Shown here in pieces: positions 1 to 6,897 of a stretch of DNA of 14,507 bases. Source of the DNA: CAYGZC01 sp964354225 (GTDB taxonomy: Bacteria; Bacteroidota; Ignavibacteria; UBA10030; SZUA-254); assembly GCA_964354225.1 (NCBI GenBank), contig CAYGZC010000354.1, positions 1 to 14,507 on the forward strand, written 5' to 3'. Under the pieces are notes generated by a model. It ran no database searches and had not been told where the DNA came from. It saw only the letters and a program-made list of their open reading frames with translations. The translations under genes were made by a program, and so were the position numbers. Each line of letters opens with the position of its first letter. Position 1 is the stretch's first letter.

Positions 1-14
1 GAAGGAGAAACACA

Positions 15-1406
15 ATGAAACATATACTTATAAATTTTTTTGGACTTGTCCTCTGCTTCGTAATAATTACGACACTACATTCCCAGCCGAAATATCGGAC
101 TTTCAGCCAGATTTCTTTAGCTGAAAAGAAGGCAACTGCAGGAAAAGTACTCAGCAGCGATGTTACGTTCATATTCAAGAATGACAGCACCGGTCTAACT
201 ATAAATAGTTTACATGCAAGATTAAATTCCAAAATCAATCGTATTATCGATTCAGGCGGGTTCACAAATATTGTCATAAGAGAAAAAGGAAAAATATTCA
301 CTGCAACTGGTCGATCTGTTGCGGCTGGAGATTCAGTGAAACTTATTTTCAATCTCGATAAAAAAGGTCCTGGTTCTCAGGCAAACTTCTGGTGGTGGGA
401 TACAAATGGTGTTCGTGTTGGTAGTAAACGACCTGAGCTTGCCGGAACGTTCACGGCTATTTCAATTCAACCGAATGGCGGAAATGTACGTGACTACATT
501 TATAAACATATAATTCACAGTCGTACAGGGGTTGTAATTGGAATGGTGACGGATACGGATCATGTAGGATGGATTCGTTATAAAACAGCAGATAGAAAAT
601 ATTTCCCACATAGTGATGTGGCACGGTGCTTTGATAAAATAAATACAGGATCTTCAACCCGTCCCTTCGATCATAAATTACAAAATCCACATGTGAGAAA
701 ACACAATAATCATTTACTCGGCGAGGTGCACGCATTAAAACTTGCAATCATTGCAAATGATTCCGGTGCAACACAGCCATTAGATGTGACTACCTTAGGA
801 GATTTAATTTATAACGACCTCGGCAATCCGGGCGATCCGGGTAACGGATTAACTCTGCGCAAACTTACGGCATTTGTGGATTCAGCGCTTACGTATTGTA
901 AACATTTCGACTTGAATCCTGGTATTTATGCCAAGTTAGACACATGTATCAGCAGAATTAACCGGGCATTCGATGGACCGTATGTGGCTGTACGCTTAAT
1001 GCCATTTTTGTTAGCCGGAACCCATACCGTTGGTGAAAGTCCATACATTCATCCAAATCCAACAATAACTCCCATAGCAAGGCGCGGCGTAGGATATTCA
1101 ATCATCGATCAGCTTCCGGAATCTTCAACGTTGGAACAAAATTATCCCAACCCATTTAATCCAACCACAACTATTGAGTTTACACTTTTGGAGCCGAGTA
1201 TCGTAACATTAAAAGTATACAATCTCCTCGGTCAGGAAGTGAAAACATTAATAGAGAATGAGTTGATGGAAGATGGGCTGCAAACGAACGATTTCGATGC
1301 GAGTGATTTGACTTCTGGTGTTTATTTCTATAAAATTACTGCGCAAGGCGTCGGTGAGAATCAGCAGCAATTTCAGGCAATCAAGCGAATGGTGCTGGTG
1401 AAGTAA
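15..1406 (+). CDS. Secreted protein with C-terminal T9SS type A sorting domain
   Basis: This 463-residue protein is probably exported to the cell surface or medium by the type IX secretion system. Residues 1-23 look like a Sec signal peptide: Lys2, a hydrophobic stretch, then LHS-Q as a likely cleavage site. Residues about 372-463 form a Por-type sorting domain, starting LEQNYPNPFNPTTTIEF, continuing through VYNLLGQEV and SGVYFYKI, and ending KRMVLVK. In this family that domain directs outer-membrane passage and is usually cleaved. I recognise no enzymatic domain in the middle (24-371). It has a WWW run at 126-128, a His/Asn-rich stretch near 220-233, a helical-looking segment at 233-300, and Cys at 205, 295 and 311. 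The start is supported by GGAG at 4-7, seven bases before the ATG. The gene ends just before a strong terminator and is convergent with its right neighbour. Export route is fairly sure; function is unknown. Confidence 0.9.
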   Translation: MKHILINFFGLVLCFVIITTLHSQPKYRTFSQISLAEKKATAGKVLSSDVTFIFKNDSTGLTINSLHARLNSKINRIIDSGGFTNIVIREKGKIFTATGRSVAAGDSVKLIFNLDKKGPGSQANFWWWDTNGVRVGSKRPELAGTFTAISIQPNGGNVRDYIYKHIIHSRTGVVIGMVTDTDHVGWIRYKTADRKYFPHSDVARCFDKINTGSSTRPFDHKLQNPHVRKHNNHLLGEVHALKLAIIANDSGATQPLDVTTLGDLIYNDLGNPGDPGNGLTLRKLTAFVDSALTYCKHFDLNPGIYAKLDTCISRINRAFDGPYVAVRLMPFLLAGTHTVGESPYIHPNPTITPIARRGVGYSIIDQLPESSTLEQNYPNPFNPTTTIEFTLLEPSIVTLKVYNLLGQEVKTLIENELMEDGLQTNDFDASDLTSGVYFYKITAQGVGENQQQFQAIKRMVLVK

Positions 1407-1428
1407 ATTCATAAACGATTGTAAAATG

Positions 1429-1456
1429 AAAAGCCCCGAATGATCGGGGCTTTTTT
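1429..1456. terminator. Rho-independent terminator, probably two-way
   Basis: An 11-bp perfect stem (AAAAGCCCCGA / TCGGGGCTTTT) with the loop ATGA is followed by more T residues. It lies 23 bases after the stop of the T9SS protein. The stem begins with AAAA, so read on the - strand it also ends in a T run. It can therefore serve the convergent SDR-like gene whose stop is at 1534. Confidence 0.92.
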
Positions 1457-1533
1457 ATTTAGCTAATATTTAAAAGTTAGTGATTACCTAAATTATAATA
1501 GTAATAGGTATCTTTTAATCCCCAAAATCCTTG

Positions 1534-3237
1534 TCACGCTTTCATCCTCATTCCTTTTTCCTCATAGCTGAAAATCCAGCCGGCAAGTTTGCCGGGATCT
1601 ATTGCTTTGAAGTCATTCCAGTACTTGCTGTTGTTCAGGTAGCGTGAGCTTGTGTCGTTTACAGGAATATCCTGAGTCATCTTGAACATCGCCTGGAAGC
1701 GGGATTTCCATAGCTTCATATTTGCCACTCGCAAATCAACCCAGCCATCATGCGCCCAGAGATTTATATTTTTCTGACTAATTGATGCTTCATCATCTCC
1801 CTGACTTGCCGGAATCTTTATCTCATTAGCACGGAGTAGCGTCTTACCATCGGGCATGAGGATCGGAATGCCGATGGAGATTATCTTCGAGCGCAAATCG
1901 CTGTCAGATTCTATCTTCTTCTTAAGTTTCTTGGAGAGCACCGCTGCAGTTGCTTTCATAACATTGTGCATATCTTTGCAGCAAAGTTTGAGAAGGTATC
2001 CCTCGTACAGCAACTTTGAAAGCCGTGGGGGACCAAGCATTTCAAATGCAACACTATCGATCTGATGCTTTTTTTCCAGCTCGATAATTTGTTCCTTTGC
2101 ACTATCAAATAGATATCCGGCACGATAAGTAGGACCAAGCGTTGCATTATCCAAAGCATTGATAATATCGTGCCCTGTATTTCCACCTTTGATTTCGTAG
2201 ATAGTGTCTTCTGCGATTTCCTCGGGTGTAACGAATTCCATTTGTCCTGGTGTTGTAATTGCCTCGAACTCACCGCGAGAAAAGAGACCGTTTTCGCCTG
2301 TATCAATAAATACCGACTTTAATGTTTTATTAATTGGCTTGGCAAAGTTGTTCATGGTAAGGGGCAAGGTGCGCTTCAATTTTAATCCACGAGATGGCGG
2401 GCAATCGTATAGTTGAATGGGCTTTCCCCTCTTTTTTATCTCGCCATAAGCAACCCGTTTCCATGCGATGGCGGCTGTTGGTTTTATTTCTTTCGTGATA
2501 GGGGCATCGGGAGTGCGGCCCATAAGGAAAAGCAATAATGTGTGAGCGCCGGCGACAGACGATTTGCTAAGAAGAACGCTTGAGGGGCGCTCTTCGCTGT
2601 GCGTATATGGTATATTCAATCCCATACCGCCTGTGCCGCTTGTTCCAATCTTCACATAAATTTTTGTACCCGAAGCATGCATCGAGCGGTAAAGCAGCTG
2701 CACATGCCGGATGAGCTGTGGAATGTAAAGACTGCATAACAATCGCTCTGTTGAATCTATGAGGGCAACAGGTGCTCGCTGTGCTCTTTTTATTTTCTGG
2801 AGCACTACACGGGCATTCTTGAAAATATCCTGGTATGCTATTGCGGTTGCAGAATTGATGCAATCGATGATGATATTAGGTTTATACTTACTCACGACGC
2901 TGTAAATCGTTGAGCGATGAATTGCCTCTTCGTCAAACTCACCGAGGATATCATCAATTAGTTGTGCTCGCTTTTTGGGATCGTCGATGATATCTTCTCG
3001 TTTAATGTCTTTGAATATATGCCTAACGAAGATGTTTCCCCACCATGGGACGAAGAATTTTTTTCCGGCATTGGGAAATTCTGCACGCAGTGTTTTTACT
3101 GCCTCTTCCGCTTCGGAGCGCAGGAGGGAAGTTACAATTATTCTCTTTGGTTTTTCCGCAACAAGGTTTCGGCAAATTGCCATACCTACCAATCCGGCGC
3201 CGCCAAGTACCAATACTGATCGATTTTTAATATCCAT
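1534..3237 (-). CDS. Atypical NAD(P)-binding Rossmann / SDR-like protein
   Basis: The protein has 567 residues, far longer than a classical short-chain dehydrogenase (about 250) or an extended SDR (about 350). The N-terminus has a clear dinucleotide-binding beta-alpha-beta unit: SVLVLGGAGLVG at 7-18, with the GxxGxxG glycines at 12, 15 and 18. Further on are IIIDCINSATA near 124-134, where SDR proteins place the nucleotide-contacting strand, and a glycine-rich GTSGTGGMG near 200. I could not find a YxxxK catalytic pair at the usual place, so dehydrogenase activity is uncertain. The C-terminal half matches nothing I know. No Shine-Dalgarno is visible before the ATG. The gene lies 31 bases after the YbjQ-family gene and is the last gene of a three-gene - strand unit. 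It may be a sugar-epimerase relative or a non-catalytic NAD-binding protein. Confidence 0.8.
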   Translation of the reverse strand: MDIKNRSVLVLGGAGLVGMAICRNLVAEKPKRIIVTSLLRSEAEEAVKTLRAEFPNAGKKFFVPWWGNIFVRHIFKDIKREDIIDDPKKRAQLIDDILGEFDEEAIHRSTIYSVVSKYKPNIIIDCINSATAIAYQDIFKNARVVLQKIKRAQRAPVALIDSTERLLCSLYIPQLIRHVQLLYRSMHASGTKIYVKIGTSGTGGMGLNIPYTHSEERPSSVLLSKSSVAGAHTLLLFLMGRTPDAPITKEIKPTAAIAWKRVAYGEIKKRGKPIQLYDCPPSRGLKLKRTLPLTMNNFAKPINKTLKSVFIDTGENGLFSRGEFEAITTPGQMEFVTPEEIAEDTIYEIKGGNTGHDIINALDNATLGPTYRAGYLFDSAKEQIIELEKKHQIDSVAFEMLGPPRLSKLLYEGYLLKLCCKDMHNVMKATAAVLSKKLKKKIESDSDLRSKIISIGIPILMPDGKTLLRANEIKIPASQGDDEASISQKNINLWAHDGWVDLRVANMKLWKSRFQAMFKMTQDIPVNDTSSRYLNNSKYWNDFKAIDPGKLAGWIFSYEEKGMRMKA

Positions 3238-3268
3238 AGAATTTTTGGGTTTCTATTATAATTGGTTG

Positions 3269-3598
3269 TTAAGCTTTTTCCACTACAAGGGCAGTTCCAT
3301 ATGCTAAAACTTCTGTTACACCTGCGGCGACTTCATTCGCATCGTATCTCATTCCTATGATAGCATTTGCACCAATCTGCTCGGCGTGCATAATCATGAT
3401 TTCGTATGCTTCCTGACGGGCTTTTTCGCACAATTCTTGATAAAGAGAGATATTGCCGCCAAAAAGTGTTTGAATACCGGCGCCAATATTACCGATGAGC
3501 GACCTTGAACGTACAGTAATTCCGCGAACGATGCCTAATTGTTTCACAACCTTATACCCGTCAAGGGTAAATGCTGTAGTAATAAGTGAATGGTTCAT
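3269..3598 (-). CDS. YbjQ/UPF0145 family protein
   Basis: A 109-residue protein of the YbjQ (UPF0145, 'heavy-metal-binding') family, whose members are about 105 residues and form small oligomers of unknown role. Diagnostic stretches are GIVRGITVRSRS, the middle helix ELCEKARQEAYEIMIMHAE, then GANAIIGMRYDANE and the final strand VLAYGTALVV. I chose the ATG at 3598 because GAGG lies nine bases upstream and the length then fits the family. A GTG at 3613 in the same frame would add five residues and would overlap the stop of the upstream lipoprotein gene as GTGA. Either start implies translational coupling to that lipoprotein. Metal binding has been suggested for the family from structure only. 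I see no conserved Cys/His cluster here that would prove it. Confidence 0.85.
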   Translation of the reverse strand: MNHSLITTAFTLDGYKVVKQLGIVRGITVRSRSLIGNIGAGIQTLFGGNISLYQELCEKARQEAYEIMIMHAEQIGANAIIGMRYDANEVAAGVTEVLAYGTALVVEKA

Positions 3599-3609
3599 AA
3601 AAGTATTCC

Positions 3610-4605
3610 TCACTTTAATTTTATCGACTTTACCATATTTTCAAATGTTGGAAAATACACATCCTTCTGCGGTGCGAAATAGTTAATCGTTACACGAACC
3701 ACCTTGTCGTTCTTAACAGCAAAGTAAACTCGGCTATTGATGTCCCTCATTGGTGAGTAATCTGCAAAGAAAGCATTTTGATCATCGATCATCGCTTGTC
3801 CGGATGATTTCACTTTATATTTTCCCTTGTTTTGTTCCCATACTTTTTCGACCGAAAGTTTCTTTGCATCAAACACATCTATATTGATACTACAATCCAA
3901 CCGATCGGCGCGCATACCCATCGCCAAATCGTTGGCGCCTTTCTTTGTTTGAACGAAATCAAGATTGTCAGGATATTGCATGGTGAAGAAATCGGATTTG
4001 TACGTTTCTATATTTCCTGAAGGAACCCAAACATCGGATTTCTTGGCAACAAAAACAGGCAGTTCCAACGAATTAATTATTGCGTTGAAAACATCTCCAT
4101 GTGCGCCATAATGATTGCCGTATCCCATTTGTGTTAGTTTGTACATTGTTGTATCTCCCGGTATATAAAGCTCTATTCCTTGAATCATGGTTTTGGAAGT
4201 CACAGGAATCGAGTAGCGTACATTTATTGCTTGCTTACCTGCAACAGTAAGTGGTTCATCGGGCATGACTTGGATGTTTTGCCATGTTTCCTTTAAATTT
4301 TCTTTTCCTTCATTGAGAATCTCCTCTGGTGTTTTACCGGAATATCGAATTACTTCGACCGTAACCAGTGCACCTTCTTCACCCGTGCGAGGATCAATAA
4401 ATTTATTTAAAACTTCTTGTGATTTTGCTAAAATTGCTTTGCCGGCTTGTCCAAAATTCTTCCAATCTTTCGGATACTTGATTTTAAATCCGTATGCCGG
4501 ATCTCGGTAATCATTCATTTCCCCGACTGGCACCGATGCAATTTTTTTCTCGCAGCCAATGAAAAAGAATAGAACTGTAACGATAGTTAAAAAAGAGGAT
4601 TTCAT
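3610..4605 (-). CDS. Two-repeat PsbP/DcrB-like lipoprotein
   Basis: A predicted 331-residue lipoprotein. MKSSFLTIVTVLFFFIGC gives a short signal peptide with the lipidated Cys at residue 18. The lipobox is FIG-C, with Phe instead of the usual Leu at -3. The mature part contains two similar halves. One starts with YGFKIKYPKDW (38-48) and ends with VFNAIINSLEL. The other starts with FFTMQYPDNLDF (206-217) and ends with TFENMVKSIKLK. This layout, an early 'F-x-hydrophobic-x-YP-x-x-W/L' strand and a late helix with 'hydrophobic-x-S-hydrophobic', resembles PsbP/DcrB-like folds, a family of envelope proteins without a known enzyme activity. I chose the ATG at 4605 because GGAG lies nine bases upstream. 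The in-frame ATG at 4620 would fall almost on the predicted transcription start. It is the first gene of the - strand unit. Lipoprotein call is firm; fold is an inference. Confidence 0.85.
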   Translation of the reverse strand: MKSSFLTIVTVLFFFIGCEKKIASVPVGEMNDYRDPAYGFKIKYPKDWKNFGQAGKAILAKSQEVLNKFIDPRTGEEGALVTVEVIRYSGKTPEEILNEGKENLKETWQNIQVMPDEPLTVAGKQAINVRYSIPVTSKTMIQGIELYIPGDTTMYKLTQMGYGNHYGAHGDVFNAIINSLELPVFVAKKSDVWVPSGNIETYKSDFFTMQYPDNLDFVQTKKGANDLAMGMRADRLDCSINIDVFDAKKLSVEKVWEQNKGKYKVKSSGQAMIDDQNAFFADYSPMRDINSRVYFAVKNDKVVRVTINYFAPQKDVYFPTFENMVKSIKLK

Positions 4606-4633
4606 AGTGTTAAACTCCATTAAATGTTGGATA

Positions 4634-4663
4634 ATTATAAAGATTCCTTATCGTATATATCAA
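4634..4663 (-). promoter_or_regulatory. Near-consensus sigma70-type promoter of the lipoprotein unit
   Basis: Read on the - strand, TTGATA (4663-4658) and a perfect TATAAT (4639-4634) are separated by 18 bases. Transcription would start near 4627, giving a leader of about 22 bases to the ATG at 4605 with its GGAG. The TTGATA/TATAAT form is the ordinary housekeeping type, not the TTTG/TAnnTTTG type known from Bacteroides. Confidence 0.65.
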
Positions 4664-4687
4664 TATCCCCAGAAATCATTGGGGATA
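4664..4687. repeat. 8-bp inverted repeat next to the -35 box
   Basis: TATCCCCA (4664-4671) and TGGGGATA (4680-4687) are perfect inverted arms around an eight-base spacer. The repeat directly abuts the -35 element of the leftward promoter, where an activator or repressor could bind. There is no T run after it, so it is not a terminator. Operator function is an inference. Confidence 0.5.
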
Positions 4688-4714
4688 GAATATTAGGTTA
4701 AAAGATACAAAAAG

Positions 4715-4734
4715 TTTCTGAGAGTCTCAAGAAA
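4715..4734. repeat. Near-perfect palindrome in the divergent intergenic region
   Basis: TTTCTGAGAGTCTCAAGAAA contains the odd palindrome GAGA-G-TCTC flanked by TTTCT and AGAAA, with one extra A on the right. It sits between the lipoprotein unit and murI. A protein-binding site is possible, but nothing else supports one. Confidence 0.35.
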
Positions 4735-4827
4735 TAATATCATTGAGTTTTATCGATGGAACAAAGCCTTGCCGATTAAATCTATTCATTTCTGTACTTG
4801 CCCTCTTTACCTTAACCTACCAACTGT

Positions 4828-4856
4828 TTGATAATCCCGCCCTCTTTTCCTATATT
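4828..4856 (+). promoter_or_regulatory. Candidate murI promoter giving an almost leaderless mRNA
   Basis: TTGATA (4828-4833), a 17-base spacer and TATATT (4851-4856) match the housekeeping consensus at five of six positions in each box. Transcription would begin near 4863, only about five bases before the murI ATG. That agrees with the lack of any Shine-Dalgarno there. Confidence 0.5.
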
Positions 4857-4867
4857 CCTGAAAGATT

Positions 4868-5686
4868 ATGGCATCCAAATCTCAACAAGCAAAACCTATC
4901 GGCGTTTTTGATTCAGGTATTGGTGGTCTGACCGTCGTTAAGGCATTGATGAAACAGTTTCCGCACGAAAACATAGTGTATTTTGGGGATACAGCACGAG
5001 TGCCGTATGGACCGAAATCCCCCGAAGTCGTTCGTGAGTATGCAGCACAAGATACGGATTTTTTGGTGAAGCACAACGTGAAGATGATTGTGGTTGCGTG
5101 CAACACCGTATCATCCGTTGCGCTTGAGGTTGTACAAAAACATTCGCGCGTTCCTGTTGTCGGCGTTATTTTCCCGGGGGCAAAAGCAGCAGTAGAAGCA
5201 ACTATGAAGAAAAGAATAGGCGTTATTGGTACGGTCGGTACAATTAACAGTAATGCTTACACAAATGCAATCCGACAGTTTGATGCGTCGGCAACTGTGA
5301 TTGGTCAGCCGTGTCCACTATTTGTACCTTTGGCAGAAGAAGGGTGGATTGACCATAAGGCGACAGAGATGATTGCTAGAGAATACCTTTTTCCCCTTAA
5401 GCTTCAGAAAATTGATACGCTGGTTCTCGGCTGTACTCATTATCCTATCTTAGGAAAAGTAATAAAGTCGTTCTTCGCTGATAATATAATATTGATCGAT
5501 TCAGGTGAAGCAACAGCCATTGAGGTTGAGCGAGTTTTGGATGAGCACGAGCTTCGTAACTCGAGCACTTTAAAAGCCAACGTCCAATTTTTTGTTAGCG
5601 ATATCCCATATCGATTCATGGAGATAGGGGAGAGATTTCTGGGACAGAAATTGGGAAGGGTGCGAAAGGCAGAAGGATTTTTTTGA
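4868..5686 (+). CDS. murI: Glutamate racemase
   Basis: MurI interconverts L- and D-glutamate without a cofactor and supplies D-glutamate for peptidoglycan in the cytoplasm. The 272-residue length is normal. Family hallmarks are all present: IGVFDSGIGGLTV (Asp15, Ser16), YFGDTARVPYG (38-48), the first catalytic cysteine in VVACNT (Cys78), and the second in LGCTHYP (Cys189, His191). The start is fixed by position: no other ATG or GTG lies between codon 1 and the Asp15 motif. There is no convincing ribosome binding site, and a good promoter lies immediately upstream, so the mRNA may be nearly leaderless. The gene is divergent from the lipoprotein unit and is followed after 49 bases by pyrE. Confidence 0.97.
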   Translation: MASKSQQAKPIGVFDSGIGGLTVVKALMKQFPHENIVYFGDTARVPYGPKSPEVVREYAAQDTDFLVKHNVKMIVVACNTVSSVALEVVQKHSRVPVVGVIFPGAKAAVEATMKKRIGVIGTVGTINSNAYTNAIRQFDASATVIGQPCPLFVPLAEEGWIDHKATEMIAREYLFPLKLQKIDTLVLGCTHYPILGKVIKSFFADNIILIDSGEATAIEVERVLDEHELRNSSTLKANVQFFVSDIPYRFMEIGERFLGQKLGRVRKAEGFF

Positions 5687-5735
5687 TTTCGGATTATGGA
5701 TTTCGAATTGAATGTACTGAGGAGTTTGATTTATT

Positions 5736-6308
5736 ATGACAAAAGACCAAATCCTAATGATCTTTAAACAAACTAATGCATTATTGGAAGGGCATTTTCA
5801 ATTGACTTCTGGATTGCATAGTCCGCAGTACTTTCAATGTGCAAAAGTGCTGCAACATCCAAAATATACAGAAGTATTATGCAGCATGATAACAAATCAT
5901 TTTCGAAGAAGTTCAGCCGATGTTGTGATAGCACCTGCGTTAGGTGGAATAGTTGTTGGTCAGGAAGTTGGCAGACTGCTTAACCTCAGAACAATGTTTG
6001 CTGAAAGAAAAGATGGCAAGCTTGAGATTCGTCGTGGTTTTGAAATTAAACAGGGCGAGAAGGTTATTGTATGCGAAGATGTTATCACCACAGGCGGCTC
6101 GGTTCAGGAAGTTATCGACATTGTTCAAAGGCAGGGCGGTCAGGTGGTTGGTGTAGGTGCCATTGTTGATCGTAGTGGTGGAAAAGTGAAATTCAATGAT
6201 CTATTCGCAACGATGACAATGGATGTTGTGGTGTACAAACCGGAAGAATGTCCATTATGCAAAGAAGGAAGTGCCATTGAAAAACCCGGAAGCAGAGGAA
6301 ACAAATGA
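5736..6308 (+). CDS. pyrE: Orotate phosphoribosyltransferase
   Basis: PyrE joins orotate to PRPP to give orotidine 5'-phosphate, the fifth step of de novo pyrimidine synthesis, in the cytoplasm. The 190-residue protein has the N-terminal GHFQLTSGLHSPQYFQ (19-34), the conserved VVIAPALGGIVVG (63-75), the mobile catalytic loop near AERKDGKLEIRRGF (89-102), and the PRPP-binding motif VIVCEDVITTGGS (110-122). The tail CPLCKEG (Cys172, Cys175) is the CxxC extension of the shorter thermophile/archaeal-like PyrE subgroup, not the E. coli type. GAGGAG lies eleven bases before the ATG. The last codons run up to the Nudix gene with 12 bases between, so the two are probably co-transcribed. Confidence 0.96.
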   Translation: MTKDQILMIFKQTNALLEGHFQLTSGLHSPQYFQCAKVLQHPKYTEVLCSMITNHFRRSSADVVIAPALGGIVVGQEVGRLLNLRTMFAERKDGKLEIRRGFEIKQGEKVIVCEDVITTGGSVQEVIDIVQRQGGQVVGVGAIVDRSGGKVKFNDLFATMTMDVVVYKPEECPLCKEGSAIEKPGSRGNK

Positions 6309-6320
6309 TTCGAGATTTTG

Positions 6321-6863
6321 ATGAAGCTTAAACTGCTTAAACGAAATATGGTTTACGAAGGACGGGTCTTCAAAGTAATCGTGGACGACGTTGAGTATCC
6401 ATCCGGCAACATATCTGTCCGCGAAGTCGCGGAGCATTCAGGCGGTGCGGTTGTGCTGGCAGTATTTCCTGATCGTCAAATTATTCTCATCAACCAGCAT
6501 CGTTATCCATTCGATAAATTCATCTGGGAATTACCAGCAGGTAAGCTGCATGATGGAGAAGATCCATTGCACTGCGCCCAGCGCGAATTGGAAGAAGAAA
6601 CCGGATATAATGCACGTCAATGGGAAAAATTGATATCCATCTATACTTCTCCGGGGTTTTGTAGCGAAATACTCCACATCTTTCTTGCAACAGAATTATC
6701 GGAATCTCCGGGTGGCAGAAAACTTGAAGAAGGTGAAGAAACTATGACGATGAAAATTATTCCGATGACCGATGTGATCGGAATGATCGAGAATCAGGAA
6801 ATTCTTGATAGTAAAACAATCTGTGGTATCTTACTCGGTGATCGAATCTTAAGAAAAATGTAA
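6321..6863 (+). CDS. Nudix hydrolase, ADP-ribose pyrophosphatase type
   Basis: The 180-residue protein carries a perfect Nudix box, GX5EX7REUXEEXGU, at residues 74-96 (Gly74, Glu80, Arg88-Glu89, Glu92-Glu93, Gly95), which binds the catalytic divalent metals. The N-terminal strand order, the WELPAGKL lead-in and the downstream YTSPGFCSE segment are typical of the ADP-ribose pyrophosphatase (NudF/TrgB-like) branch. Those enzymes split ADP-ribose into AMP and ribose 5-phosphate. I chose the ATG at 6321, since the alternative TTG at 6318 is only one codon longer. The Shine-Dalgarno is weak, and coupling to pyrE translation is likely. The position between pyrE and a nucleoside phosphorylase suits a role in returning ribose phosphate. 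Substrate is inferred; nucleotide-sugar cleavage is the main alternative. Confidence 0.92.
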   Translation: MKLKLLKRNMVYEGRVFKVIVDDVEYPSGNISVREVAEHSGGAVVLAVFPDRQIILINQHRYPFDKFIWELPAGKLHDGEDPLHCAQRELEEETGYNARQWEKLISIYTSPGFCSEILHIFLATELSESPGGRKLEEGEETMTMKIIPMTDVIGMIENQEILDSKTICGILLGDRILRKM

Positions 6864-6865
6864 CT

Positions 6866-6892
6866 CATATCGCATATCTCACATATCATATC
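6866..6892 (+). repeat. Four near-tandem CATATC units
   Basis: CATATC begins at 6866, 6873, 6882 and 6887, filling most of the 34-base gap between the Nudix gene and deoA where a ribosome binding site would be expected. No function can be read from it. Confidence 0.45.
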
Positions 6893-6897
6893 AAATT

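Noticed and set aside
457..747. 96-codon open frame on the - strand
   Set aside because: It lies wholly inside the T9SS-protein gene, has no ribosome binding site, and its translation resembles no protein; it is an antisense shadow.
2975..3307. 110-codon open frame on the + strand
   Set aside because: It is antisense to the SDR-like gene, whose Rossmann motif is read in this same stretch; its composition is not protein-like.
4664..4687. Terminator between the lipoprotein unit and murI
   Set aside because: The stem is not followed by a T run on either strand and lies upstream of both divergent genes.
4743..4931. 62-codon open frame before murI
   Set aside because: It overlaps the start of murI in another frame and has no Shine-Dalgarno; the murI promoter boxes lie within it.
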